Assembly: GCA_028281325.1 (NCBI GenBank)
Contig: JANQKC010000001.1
Coordinates: forward strand, 1-64,000
Reading direction: 5' to 3'
DNA length: 64,000 bases
Source of the DNA: Alphaproteobacteria bacterium
GTDB taxonomy: Bacteria > Pseudomonadota > Alphaproteobacteria > UBA8366
In this document: piece by piece, positions 25,756-33,918 of the stretch
Layout of the letters: each line of letters opens with the position of its first letter
How positions within the stretch are numbered: the stretch's first letter is position 1
The notes under the pieces: generated by a model
Seen by the model: only the letters and a program-made list of their open reading frames with translations
Database searches by the model: none
What the model was told of the DNA's origin: nothing
Program-made: the position numbers and the translations under genes

Positions 25756-27624
25756 TCAGGCCTCCAATTGTTCGTGGATCGCCGCTTCGATGGTGGAAAT
25801 CTTGAAGGGTTGGCCGTTGACCTGGTTCAGACCGATCGCCGGCAGGAGATACTCGGCCCGCAACACGGTCCGCAGTTGGCCGTTGTTCATTTCGGGCACC
25901 AGGATGCGCTCATACTTTCCGAGCAAGTCGCCGAGGTTGGCCGGCATCGGCCAGATATGGCGGAGATGGATGTGCGATACGTCGCATCCGTCCGCCCGCA
26001 TATTGCTGACCGCCCGGGAAATCGGTCCGTAGGTCGAGCCCCAGCCGACGACCGCCAGCTTGCCGCCCTCCGCACCGTCTTCGACCGTCTGCGGCGGAAT
26101 GTCGTTGGCGATGCCGTTGATCTTCGCCGCCCGCGTGTCGGTCATTTTCTGGTGGTTCTCGGCGTCGTAGGAGATGTGTCCGCTGTCATAGGATTTCTCG
26201 ATGCCGCCGATCCGGTGTTCCAGGTCAGGCGTGCCGGGTTTAACCCAGGGCCGCGAAAGAGTCTCGGGATCGCGCTTGAAGGGATGGAAACCCTCCGTAT
26301 CGGTATGGAATTTCACCGGGAAGGGCGGGTAGTCGGCCATGTTGGGAATTTTCCACGGCTCCGCCGCGTTCACGATATAACCGTCGGACAGCACAATCAC
26401 CGGCGTCATGTATTTCGTCGCAAGACGGACGGCTTCGATCCCTACCTCGAAACAGTCCGCCGGGGAGCGCGCCGCCAAAACCACGAGCGGGCTGTCCGCG
26501 TTGCGGCCGTACACCGATTGATACAGGTCGGACTGTTCGGTCTTCGTCGGCAGGCCGGTCGATGGGCCGGCGCGCTGCGAATTCACGATGATCAGCGGCA
26601 GCTCGGTCGAGATGGCCAAGCCGATCGCCTCGCCTTTCAACGCGACGCCGGGACCGGAACTCGACGTGACGCCAATGGCGCCGGTATAGGAGGCGCCGAT
26701 CGCGGAACATGCCGCCGCAATCTCGTCCTCGGCTTGGAACGTCACCACGTCGTGATGCTTCAGCCGCGCCAAGGCGTGCAGCAGCGACGAGGCCGGCGTG
26801 ATGGGGTAGGAGCAGAACATCAGTTTGAGGTCGGCCAACTGCGATCCGGCCAACAAGCCCCAGGCCATGGCGTCGGTGCCGGTGATGTTGCGGTAGACGC
26901 CCGGCTCCAATTCGGCCGGCGGCACCACATAGCTGCTGATCTCGCCGGGCATCTCCGCCGTCTCGGCGAAGGCGTGGCCGGCGTTGAGCGCGGCGATGTT
27001 GGCCTCCGCGATCTCGGGCCGGCTCGCGAACTTCTTGTTGAGCCAATCGATCGTCGGCGTGCGGTCGCGGCCGTACAGCCAATAGACCAGGCCGAGCGTC
27101 CAGAAATTCTTGCAGCGCAGTCCCTCTTTCGACGTCAACCCGAACGGTTTGACCGATTCAAGCGTCAGTTTGGAGATATCGATCTTCAGCGGGCGGTACT
27201 TATCCAGCGTGTCGTCTTCCAGCGGGTTGTTTTCGAAACCCGCCTTGTCGAGATTGCGCGCCGTGAAGGTGCCGGAATCGACGATGATCAGGCCGCCGGA
27301 ATGGATGTCTTTGAGGTTGACCTTCAGCGCGGCGGGATTGAACGCGACCAGCACGTCGGGTTCGTCGCCCGCGGTCGCGATGGACTGCGCGCCGAAATTG
27401 ATCTGAAAGGCCGATACGCCGAAGGTCGTGCCGGCGGGCGCTCGAATCTCGGCGGGGAAGTCCGGAAAGGTTGCGAGGTCGTTGCCGGCCAATGCCGTCG
27501 TGTCGGTGAACTGGCTGCCGGTGATCTGCACGCCGTCGCCTGAATCGCCGGCGAAGCGGATGATGACGGAATCGACATGCGCGCGTTCGGCGCGTTGCGG
27601 TTCCTCTGCGGTTACAGCTGCCAT
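25756..27624 (-). CDS. korA: 2-oxoacid ferredoxin oxidoreductase alpha subunit (fused gamma-alpha)
   Basis: The 622-residue protein begins with the gamma domain (RFAGDSGDGVQITGSQFTD, about residues 23-41) and continues into the alpha domain (AMAWGLLAGSQLADLKLMFCSYPITPASSLLH, YTGAIGVTSSSGPGVALKGEAIGLA). This fusion is typical of alphaproteobacterial and actinobacterial KorA. It binds CoA and contacts the TPP subunit. A GGGAGGG Shine-Dalgarno precedes ATG 27624. It is the first gene of korAB, with a candidate promoter at 27679-27706. Confidence 0.93.
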   Translation of the reverse strand: MAAVTAEEPQRAERAHVDSVIIRFAGDSGDGVQITGSQFTDTTALAGNDLATFPDFPAEIRAPAGTTFGVSAFQINFGAQSIATAGDEPDVLVAFNPAALKVNLKDIHSGGLIIVDSGTFTARNLDKAGFENNPLEDDTLDKYRPLKIDISKLTLESVKPFGLTSKEGLRCKNFWTLGLVYWLYGRDRTPTIDWLNKKFASRPEIAEANIAALNAGHAFAETAEMPGEISSYVVPPAELEPGVYRNITGTDAMAWGLLAGSQLADLKLMFCSYPITPASSLLHALARLKHHDVVTFQAEDEIAAACSAIGASYTGAIGVTSSSGPGVALKGEAIGLAISTELPLIIVNSQRAGPSTGLPTKTEQSDLYQSVYGRNADSPLVVLAARSPADCFEVGIEAVRLATKYMTPVIVLSDGYIVNAAEPWKIPNMADYPPFPVKFHTDTEGFHPFKRDPETLSRPWVKPGTPDLEHRIGGIEKSYDSGHISYDAENHQKMTDTRAAKINGIANDIPPQTVEDGAEGGKLAVVGWGSTYGPISRAVSNMRADGCDVSHIHLRHIWPMPANLGDLLGKYERILVPEMNNGQLRTVLRAEYLLPAIGLNQVNGQPFKISTIEAAIHEQLEA

Positions 27625-27937
27625 TCTTGTTAAACCCTCCCTGGGATCTCGAGGCTCTTCGACCGGTTCCGCAAGTCAACTGTAGCATCTCAGGCGCGGA
27701 TGCCAAATCACAGTATCGCGCGTCTGTCGACCCGATGAGAAGGGGTTTTCAGGAACATGCGTACTAGTCGGAGCGTATCGGGTTGTTGCCGCTTCTGGCT
27801 AAGACTCCAGTCCGCGAATACCCATGGATGAAAACGATCTCTTCGAGGTCGACCGTAACTTATGCTTTTTCGATGCGTTGTCCAGTATCGGGGGACACAT
27901 GACACGGGAGAGGGTGGTCTGGCTCGCGAGCCGCGCC
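27625..27937. other. intergenic region upstream of korA
   Basis: This 313-base gap between korA and the upstream ferredoxin-NADP reductase gene (both leftward) holds the korA Shine-Dalgarno, a candidate korA promoter (27679-27706), and a perfect 12-base palindrome GGCTCGCGAGCC (27921-27932) just past the reductase stop, which may slow read-through but has no T-run. An open frame across the region has no coding character. Nothing else is recognised. Confidence 0.5.
27679..27706 (-). promoter_or_regulatory. candidate promoter for korAB
   Basis: On the minus strand TTGGCA (27706-27701) and TACAGT (27684-27679) are 16 bases apart, roughly 55 bases upstream of the korA start codon. The match is fair rather than strong. 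Confidence 0.45.
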
Positions 27938-29242
27938 CTATTCGTCGAGAGCCGCTAGCATCTCGTCGATGCTGCTGAACTTTCGCCGCGGTGCGCCGGG
28001 GCTGGCGTTGGCGATTTCCGCTTCTTCGATCCGTTTCCAGTCCGGATAGGTGACCCAGCGGACATTGCGCTCGCCCAACAGCGATTCGAGCCGGCGTCGA
28101 CCGGCTTTTCCGGTGTCTTCGATCTCCGCCAGGATCCGCTGCGCGGCGTGATCGCCGTCGTGTTTGTTGGTGCCGATAACGCCGGTGGGGCCGCGCTTGA
28201 TCCATCCGACCGCGTAGACGCCGTCGCTGATGCGGCCCTCCTCATGGATGACGACGCCGCCCTCCTCATCGAAGGGGACGCCCGGGAAGGGCGCGCCGTA
28301 ATAGCCGATGGCCGGAATCACCAGGCCGCAGGCAATTTCGATGAATTCGCCGGTGCCGACGGCCCGGCCGTCCTGAACGGCCGTGCGCTCCATCTTGACC
28401 GCTTCGACGCGGTCGCCGCCGAGGATTTCGACCGGGTTCGTGTAGAAGGCGAAATGCAGCCGTTTGGGCTTGCCTTCCGGCGACATCTCGGCGAACTCGC
28501 GCAGCGTCGCCAGGTTACGCTCTCGCAGGCGTCGGTCGCGGTCGTCGAAGTCGCCGGTGATCTCGTCGGGAAGCTGCGCCGGATCGACGATCGGGGCGCA
28601 CTGCGCCAATTGTCCCAACTCGCGCAGTTCCACATTGGTGAACTTCGCCTCGACCGGCCCGCGCCGGCCGCACATGTAGATGTCCGTCAGCGGCGATTTG
28701 TGGATTGCCTCGGCGGCGTAGTCGGTGAGGTCGGTCGTCGACATTTCCCCCGGCGTTTTCGCCAGGACGCGCGCGCAGTCGACCGCCACGTTGCCGTTGC
28801 CCACGACAACGGCGGTCTGAATGTCGAGATCGGGGTTCAGGTCGCGAAAATCCGGATGGCCGTTGTACCAGCCGACGAAGGATGCCGAGCCGATAACGCC
28901 CTTCTTGTCCTCGCCGGGAATGCCGAGGCGCCGGTCGAGCGGCGATCCGACCGCCAGGACGACCGCATCGTATAGGTCGGATAATTCGTCGACGGTGACG
29001 TCACGGCCGACCTCCACGTTTCCGAAATATTGAACGGCCTCGTTCAGCGCCGATTTTTCGTAGGCGCGCCAGACATTCTTGGTTTTTTGGTGATCCGGCG
29101 CGACGCCACCCCGGATTAAACCGAACGGCGTCGGTAGTCGCTCGATAACGTCGATTTGACACTCGACGCCTGCTTTCAGCAGGGCCGCAACCGTGTAGAA
29201 ACCACTCGGTCCCGACCCGATAACCGCCACTTTCAAGGGCAT
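27938..29242 (-). CDS. ferredoxin--NADP+ reductase, adrenodoxin-reductase type
   Basis: The 434-residue flavoprotein has an N-terminal FAD motif AVIGSGPSGFYTVAALL (residues 6-22), the family segment LPTPFGLIRGGVAPDHQKTKN, an NADP-binding VVVGNGNVAVDCARVL and a C-terminal VGWIKRGPTGVIGTNKHDG. It matches FprA/adrenodoxin reductase enzymes that move electrons between NADP(H) and ferredoxin. Lying upstream of korAB on the same strand, it could couple ferredoxin reduced by KorAB to NADPH formation; that coupling is inference. GGGAGGA precedes the start. Confidence 0.9.
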   Translation of the reverse strand: MPLKVAVIGSGPSGFYTVAALLKAGVECQIDVIERLPTPFGLIRGGVAPDHQKTKNVWRAYEKSALNEAVQYFGNVEVGRDVTVDELSDLYDAVVLAVGSPLDRRLGIPGEDKKGVIGSASFVGWYNGHPDFRDLNPDLDIQTAVVVGNGNVAVDCARVLAKTPGEMSTTDLTDYAAEAIHKSPLTDIYMCGRRGPVEAKFTNVELRELGQLAQCAPIVDPAQLPDEITGDFDDRDRRLRERNLATLREFAEMSPEGKPKRLHFAFYTNPVEILGGDRVEAVKMERTAVQDGRAVGTGEFIEIACGLVIPAIGYYGAPFPGVPFDEEGGVVIHEEGRISDGVYAVGWIKRGPTGVIGTNKHDGDHAAQRILAEIEDTGKAGRRRLESLLGERNVRWVTYPDWKRIEEAEIANASPGAPRRKFSSIDEMLAALDE

Positions 29243-29325
29243 CGCCGCCCAATCCTCCCTTGGCGTTTTTTATTTTATCGCGAAAGCCTAATGTAAAGCG
29301 CAACGGGACGCAAAGTGTGGCTTAC

Positions 29326-29589
29326 TCAGTGCAGGTACCCGGCATCGCCGACATGCAGGAGGTCGGCCGGCTTGATGATCCGGCTCCCCGCGACCTTCAC
29401 CGAATGGATCGGGCCATCGATATTGTGCTGCCAGAAGATCAGGAACTCCGTCAGTTTCGGGTATCGGGGCGCAAGGTCCATGAATTGCCAGACAAAGCTT
29501 TGCAGCAGGTCCGGATGATCCGGCATGTGGTACAGAATTTCGGCCGTGGTCAGCCGGGATCCTTTGAGTTGTTCGCTGAGTGTCGCCAT
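29326..29589 (-). CDS. usg: Usg-like protein
   Basis: The 87-residue protein is recognised as the alphaproteobacterial Usg family by LTTAEILYHMPDHPDLLQSFVWQ and APRYPKLTEFLIFWQHNIDGPIHSVKVA. Its biochemical function is not known; the name comes from its place near tryptophan genes in other species, which are absent here. The start at 29589 is within a longer GC-shadow frame. It lies 83 bases upstream of the ferredoxin reductase gene and may share its transcript. Confidence 0.88.
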   Translation of the reverse strand: MATLSEQLKGSRLTTAEILYHMPDHPDLLQSFVWQFMDLAPRYPKLTEFLIFWQHNIDGPIHSVKVAGSRIIKPADLLHVGDAGYLH

Positions 29590-29828
29590 GGATTTCTCCG
29601 ATGTATTGAACGCTCTCGTCCCCTGTTTGAAAGTCTGACGCAGAGTATTGTTTTGGGGCAACCCTAAAATTTTCATTAAATTCAATTGTTTGGCAGCCGT
29701 TGTCGGGGAGTGCTGATAGCCCTTCCGGATGTCTTTCGCCGTATCGCGCTGGTATTGGCGTGTCGCTCCGGCATATAACGTCGATCGGTTCAGCCTGCCT
29801 GCGGACCAGGGTGTAGAGGGACAAAGCA

Positions 29829-30323
29829 ATGGCGGACGACAATAGGCCGGATCACGACGGCGAGCGCCATCCGGCCGCGCGAAACACGGGCTTCCTGTTG
29901 TGGCAAGCGGTAAACCGTTGGCAACGGGTGCAGAAACGGGCGCTCGCGCCCTTCGGTCTGACGCCGGTGCAGTTTCTTCTCCTGGCCGGCGTACGCGAGT
30001 TGGACGCCGCCGGCGGGCCGCCGACGCAGGCGGTTTTGGCCCGCCATTGCCGCACCGATCCCATGATGACATCGCAGGTTCTTCGGACCTTGGAGAAGGA
30101 CCAATTAGTGACGCGTCAGGTCCATGACGGCGACGGGCGGGCCATGGTCGTCGAGGTGACCGCGGCGGGGCGGTCGGTGGCGGCGGCGGCGGCCGATGCC
30201 GTCGACCATGCCGAGGATGCCTTCTTCGCCGCGCTGGGGCCTAACGTGTCCGCCTTCGGCGACGCCTTGACGCTGCTGACCGGCGAGCGGCCGCGGCGTC
30301 GCGTGCGGGCGGGGCGCGCCTAG
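29829..30323 (+). CDS. MarR-family transcriptional regulator
   Basis: The 164-residue winged-helix protein has the MarR layout: FGLTPVQFLLLAGV (about residues 42-55), a recognition helix region TQAVLARHCRTDPMMTSQVLRTLEKDQLVTRQ (66-97) and the wing DGDGRAMVVEVTAAGR. A variable N-terminal tail and an Arg-rich C-terminus are present. It is followed after 122 bases by a TPP enzyme gene on the same strand, a likely target. Ligand unknown. Confidence 0.9.
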   Translation: MADDNRPDHDGERHPAARNTGFLLWQAVNRWQRVQKRALAPFGLTPVQFLLLAGVRELDAAGGPPTQAVLARHCRTDPMMTSQVLRTLEKDQLVTRQVHDGDGRAMVVEVTAAGRSVAAAAADAVDHAEDAFFAALGPNVSAFGDALTLLTGERPRRRVRAGRA

Positions 30324-30445
30324 GGAGGCGGCCGGCCGCGCCGAATCGCCTAACCCCTCCATCCGGGTTAAGCTGTCATTCGGATGGCCGCAATGGCCCT
30401 TCCCGCCGCCTGTTCGAAAGTCCCAATTCAATTCGGAGAAACGCC

Positions 30446-32107
30446 ATGTCCCGCACCGCTGCCCAACTTCTTGCCGCCACGTTGGAAAGCCATGATGTCG
30501 ATATCGCTTATTGCGTGCCCGGTGAGAGCTATCTCGCGGTGACCGATGCGCTGATCGATCTTCCCTCGATCAAGCTGGTCGTGTGCCGGCATGAAGGCGG
30601 CGCGGGGTTCATGGCGCTGGCCGACGCCCGGGCGCGCGGCCGACCCGGCGTCTGCTTCATCAGCCGGGGTCCCGGTGCGACCAACGCTTCGATCGCCATC
30701 CATACCGCCTATCACGACGCCATTCCCGCCGTCTTTTTCATCGGGCAGGTGGAGCGGTTCGAGAAGGGCCGGTTGGCGTTGCAGGAAATGAACTATTCCA
30801 AGACGTTTTCCGATACGGCGAAAGCGGTGATCGAGGTGGACGACGGCGAGTATCTGTCCGAAGCGGCCGCGCGCGCCTTCCATATCGCGCGGTCGGGAAC
30901 GCCGGGACCGGTGGTCGTGACCCTGGCCGAGGACATGCTGGACGATACGGTCGAGGCGCCGGTCCTATCGCCCCGGCCGGCGGTCCGGATGGCGCCGCAT
31001 GCCGACGACGTCGCCCGCGTCGCCGAGCTTCTGGGCAAGGCCGAACGACCGCTGGTGATCGCGGGCGGGTTGGTGCAGGGCGACGAAGCGCTCGCCGACC
31101 TCACCAAATTCGCCGAGAGCTACGACCTCCCGGTGTCGCCGAGCCATCGTCGGGCGCATGTCTTCGACAGCTATCATCCGAACTACGGCGGATATCTCGG
31201 CAATCGCACGCCGGGTCCGCTGATCGACCTGATGAAACAGTCGGACCTGCTGCTCGTCCTCGGCGAACGGCTCGGCCCGTCGGTCAGCCAGAGCTACACC
31301 TTCCCGACGGCCCCGACGCCGCAGATGCCGATGGTCCATGTCTGGCCGGACTCGGGGGAAATCGGCCGGGTGTGGCAGCCCACCGTCGGGATCGCCGCCG
31401 ACCCCGAACATTTTCTCAAGGCGATGCTCGACGCCGGTTCGCCCGGCTCGCCGGAAGGCCGCGGCCAATGGATCGGCCGGCTCAACAAGGTCCACCGCGA
31501 CCTCACCACGTGGGAGCCGGAATCGGCGAATGACGGCGTGGTGCTGGGCGGCGTGATCGCGGCGATCAACGAGCGCATGGACGCGGACGCCGTGGTCACC
31601 AGCGACGCCGGGAATTTCAGCAGTTGGCTGCACCGGTATCTCTACTTCCGTCAGAGCAATATCTTCCTGGGGTATCAGGTCGGCGGCATGGGCGGCGGCG
31701 TGCCGTCCGGCGTGGCCGCGGGACTCTGCACGCCGGGCCGGCAGATCATCACCTTCGTCGGCGACGGCGGATTCATGATGACAGGCAACGAATTCGCGAC
31801 CGCCGTGCAATACGACGTGCCGATCAAGGTGTTCGTCGCCAACAACAGCAGTTACGGCACCATCCGCATGCATCAGGAAGGCCGCTATCCCGGCCGCGTT
31901 TCGTCTACTGCATTGAAGAATCCGGATTTCGCCAAGCTCGGCGAGGCCCATGGCGCGCTCGGCCTGAAGATCGAGAATGACGGCGACGTGGAGCCCGTGG
32001 TGGCGGAGGCGCTGGCGCATCAAGGGCCGGTCTTGGTCGACGTGCGCACGAGCCTGAATTATCTCAGCGCCTATCGGAAGCTCGATGAAATGCCGGCCTA
32101 TCGGTAG
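30446..32107 (+). CDS. thiamine-diphosphate-dependent enzyme of the acetolactate synthase-like group
   Basis: The 553-residue protein shows the TPP-enzyme order: PYR domain with the catalytic glutamate in CRHEGGAGFMA (E50), a central domain, and the PP domain with GDGGFMMTGNEFATA and NNSSYGTIRMHQE. It could be an acetolactate synthase-like decarboxylase or carboligase; the substrate cannot be read. No regulatory small subunit lies nearby, which argues against a biosynthetic IlvB. It follows the MarR gene. A hairpin (32119-32150) sits after its stop. Confidence 0.85.
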   Translation: MSRTAAQLLAATLESHDVDIAYCVPGESYLAVTDALIDLPSIKLVVCRHEGGAGFMALADARARGRPGVCFISRGPGATNASIAIHTAYHDAIPAVFFIGQVERFEKGRLALQEMNYSKTFSDTAKAVIEVDDGEYLSEAAARAFHIARSGTPGPVVVTLAEDMLDDTVEAPVLSPRPAVRMAPHADDVARVAELLGKAERPLVIAGGLVQGDEALADLTKFAESYDLPVSPSHRRAHVFDSYHPNYGGYLGNRTPGPLIDLMKQSDLLLVLGERLGPSVSQSYTFPTAPTPQMPMVHVWPDSGEIGRVWQPTVGIAADPEHFLKAMLDAGSPGSPEGRGQWIGRLNKVHRDLTTWEPESANDGVVLGGVIAAINERMDADAVVTSDAGNFSSWLHRYLYFRQSNIFLGYQVGGMGGGVPSGVAAGLCTPGRQIITFVGDGGFMMTGNEFATAVQYDVPIKVFVANNSSYGTIRMHQEGRYPGRVSSTALKNPDFAKLGEAHGALGLKIENDGDVEPVVAEALAHQGPVLVDVRTSLNYLSAYRKLDEMPAYR

Positions 32108-32118
32108 GCATACGGAAA

Positions 32119-32150
32119 CCGCCACGCCCGGGAAAAGCGTGGCGTGGCGG
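32119..32150. terminator. hairpin between convergent genes
   Basis: CCGCCACGCC (32119-32128) pairs perfectly with GGCGTGGCGG (32141-32150), a 10-bp GC stem with a 12-base loop, 11 bases after the TPP-enzyme stop and 32 bases before the leftward YHS stop. No long T-run follows on either strand, so it may act as a weak or Rho-aided bidirectional terminator. Confidence 0.5.
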
Positions 32151-32181
32151 CAACCGGTTTAGACGCGGGTGACCGCCGTCG

Positions 32182-32652
32182 CTACGAACTGAGCACGCCG
32201 GGCCAATTGGCGTCTGCCTGGTTGATGTAGCCTGCCGTGTCCTTGAGCCACCTCTTCCGCACGCCGAGCGAGTAGTTGAGATAGAGCTTGTCGTCGATGA
32301 TCGTCCATGCTTCCGGAACGATCGACTTGGTCTTGCCTTTTGCGATGGCAAAGGCGCAATAGCCGCCGTATTGCGGGGCGTAGCGCATCGGGTTCGCGGC
32401 GAACTTGTCGCGGTTTTCCGCCGACGCAAACAGCCATTTCGCGCCCTTCCATTCATGCGAAAAGTCGCTTTTGCCGTCGACCGGCCCGTTGCCGGCGAAG
32501 TAGGCCACCGTGTCGGCGCCGCGAATGGCCAGGCCATCGGCGGAAAAAACCGGCGCCGATCCGGCCCGCGCGGGTAGGGCCGCGAAGGTTGCGAGCCCGG
32601 AGACGAGGCCAACGGTGCCGATGAGAGCGGAACGGCGGGTAATCTGTGTCAT
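32182..32652 (-). CDS. secreted YHS-domain protein with twin-arginine signal
   Basis: The 156-residue protein begins TRRSALIGTVGLVSGLATFAALPARA, a probable twin-arginine or Sec signal with cleavage near ARA-G. The mature part holds a YHS-like domain: IRGADTVAYFAGNGPVDGK, WKGAKWLFASAENRDKFAANPMRYAPQYGGYCAFA. YHS domains bind metal; here the role and partner are unknown. Export by Tat would fit prior folding with a metal. It is convergent with the TPP-enzyme gene. Confidence 0.85.
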   Translation of the reverse strand: MTQITRRSALIGTVGLVSGLATFAALPARAGSAPVFSADGLAIRGADTVAYFAGNGPVDGKSDFSHEWKGAKWLFASAENRDKFAANPMRYAPQYGGYCAFAIAKGKTKSIVPEAWTIIDDKLYLNYSLGVRKRWLKDTAGYINQADANWPGVLSS

Positions 32653-32903
32653 GGGAAGTATCCTGCCTAGTTAATCGTGGGTACCCAGGACAAGATGTGT
32701 ATGCCGCGCCGGATGCCAAGACGCCTCACCGCCTGTTGACCGGCCGCGAGCGTTCCGTGACTCACCCGGATTGACGGCCCGCCGGCGCAACTGGGCCAAA
32801 GAGCCGAAGACGCATGCCTGCCGACACGCTTTCGGTGTGTCCTGCGTCACTGGCTTCCATCCATGGCGGGAGCCTGCCGGTTTATCGGTAACTGGATTGC
32901 CTG

Positions 32904-33392
32904 TCAGGACAGGTGCAGCTTCATGCCTTCATGGCTGGCGTTGAAGCCGAGCGATTCATAGAAGCGGTGAGCGTCGGGGCGGGTCTTGTCGGCGGTGAGT
33001 TGGACCATATGACAGCCCTTTTCCTTCGCCCGGTCGATCGCCCACTCGAACAGGATGCGGCCGATGCCGGCGCTGCGCATCGTGCTGTCGACGCGTACGC
33101 CCTCGATCAGCGCGCGGACCCCGCCTTGATAGGTCAGGTTCGGGATCAGCGTAAGTTGAAGGGTGCCGATGATTTGACCATCGCGTTCCGCGACGACCAC
33201 TTCGTTGTTGGGATCGCCGTCGATTGCATCGAAGGCGGCGTAATAGACATTCGGCAGCGGATCCGCGTAGCATTCGCGCTTGCTGCCGAGATGATCGTTC
33301 GCCAGCAGGCGGATGATCGTCGGCAGGTCGTCGCGGCGCGCGGCGCGGATAGCGATATCCCGTGCTGCCGTCTCGTTTCCCGGCTCCGTCAT
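32904..33392 (-). CDS. GNAT-family N-acetyltransferase
   Basis: The 162-residue protein has the acetyl-CoA-binding pattern VDSTMRSAGIGRILFEWAIDRAKEKGC (about residues 110-136, Q/RxxGxG/A as RSAGIG) and a C-terminal RPDAHRFYESLGFNASHEG, typical of GNAT motifs A and B. Substrate is unknown. ATG 33392 is preferred over the further open frame. A divergent 251-base region to the left (32653-32903) showed nothing recognisable. It lies 22 bases downstream of the TerB-like gene on the same strand. Confidence 0.88.
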   Translation of the reverse strand: MTEPGNETAARDIAIRAARRDDLPTIIRLLANDHLGSKRECYADPLPNVYYAAFDAIDGDPNNEVVVAERDGQIIGTLQLTLIPNLTYQGGVRALIEGVRVDSTMRSAGIGRILFEWAIDRAKEKGCHMVQLTADKTRPDAHRFYESLGFNASHEGMKLHLS

Positions 33393-33414
33393 GCTGTCGT
33401 GTCCTCGCCGTTGC

Positions 33415-33831
33415 CTATCCCGCGGTGAAGCGCGCCCGGGCGCTGCGTTCGAGGGCGGCCGCGACAAGGCGATCCACGCCCAGATGATGCCGGATCATTT
33501 CCAGCAGGCGCATTTCTTCCGGTTCGATCTGCCGATCCGCCGCGGCGACTTCCACGGCCAGCGCATAGGCGGTCTCCCGCAGGTTTTCCGGCAAGGTATC
33601 GGCCACGATGTCCAGCGCCGCTTCGAGGCCTTCCTCGGCGGACAGGATTTCGGCGCAGGTGCTCGTCGTCTCCGGGAGCAGGTCGACGTCGTACTCGTCG
33701 AACACCGGCAACCGTTTCACGATATGCCCGATCAGGGACAGTTCGATATCCTTCATTTCGCGGTCCGCCGCCGAGACCATGACCATCGTATAAATGAGGG
33801 CGGCATGCGTGCTGACCAGCTTGGTTTCCAT
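33415..33831 (-). CDS. TerB-family (tellurite-resistance-like) protein
   Basis: The 138-residue all-helical protein matches the TerB domain: IYTMVMVSAADREMKDIELSLIGHIVKRLP with the acidic metal-binding pattern AADxEMKxxE, and a repeat AVEVAAADRQIEPEEMRLLEMIRHHLG. Such proteins sit under membrane-linked stress systems; a tellurite role is not shown here. It precedes the GNAT gene by 22 bases. Confidence 0.85.
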   Translation of the reverse strand: METKLVSTHAALIYTMVMVSAADREMKDIELSLIGHIVKRLPVFDEYDVDLLPETTSTCAEILSAEEGLEAALDIVADTLPENLRETAYALAVEVAAADRQIEPEEMRLLEMIRHHLGVDRLVAAALERSARARFTAG

Positions 33832-33918
33832 CTGTCGTGCTTCCTTGTCGCCACTGGTGAATTCCGGCGGACTTTGACGGGGAGTCGCCGCAAACTCAAG
33901 TCCTTGTTGAAGGGGTCT

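Noticed and set aside
27708-28205. Leftward frame of 165 residues between korA and the ferredoxin reductase
   Set aside because: It overlaps the reductase gene in another frame with low-complexity Arg-rich sequence, so it is a shadow.
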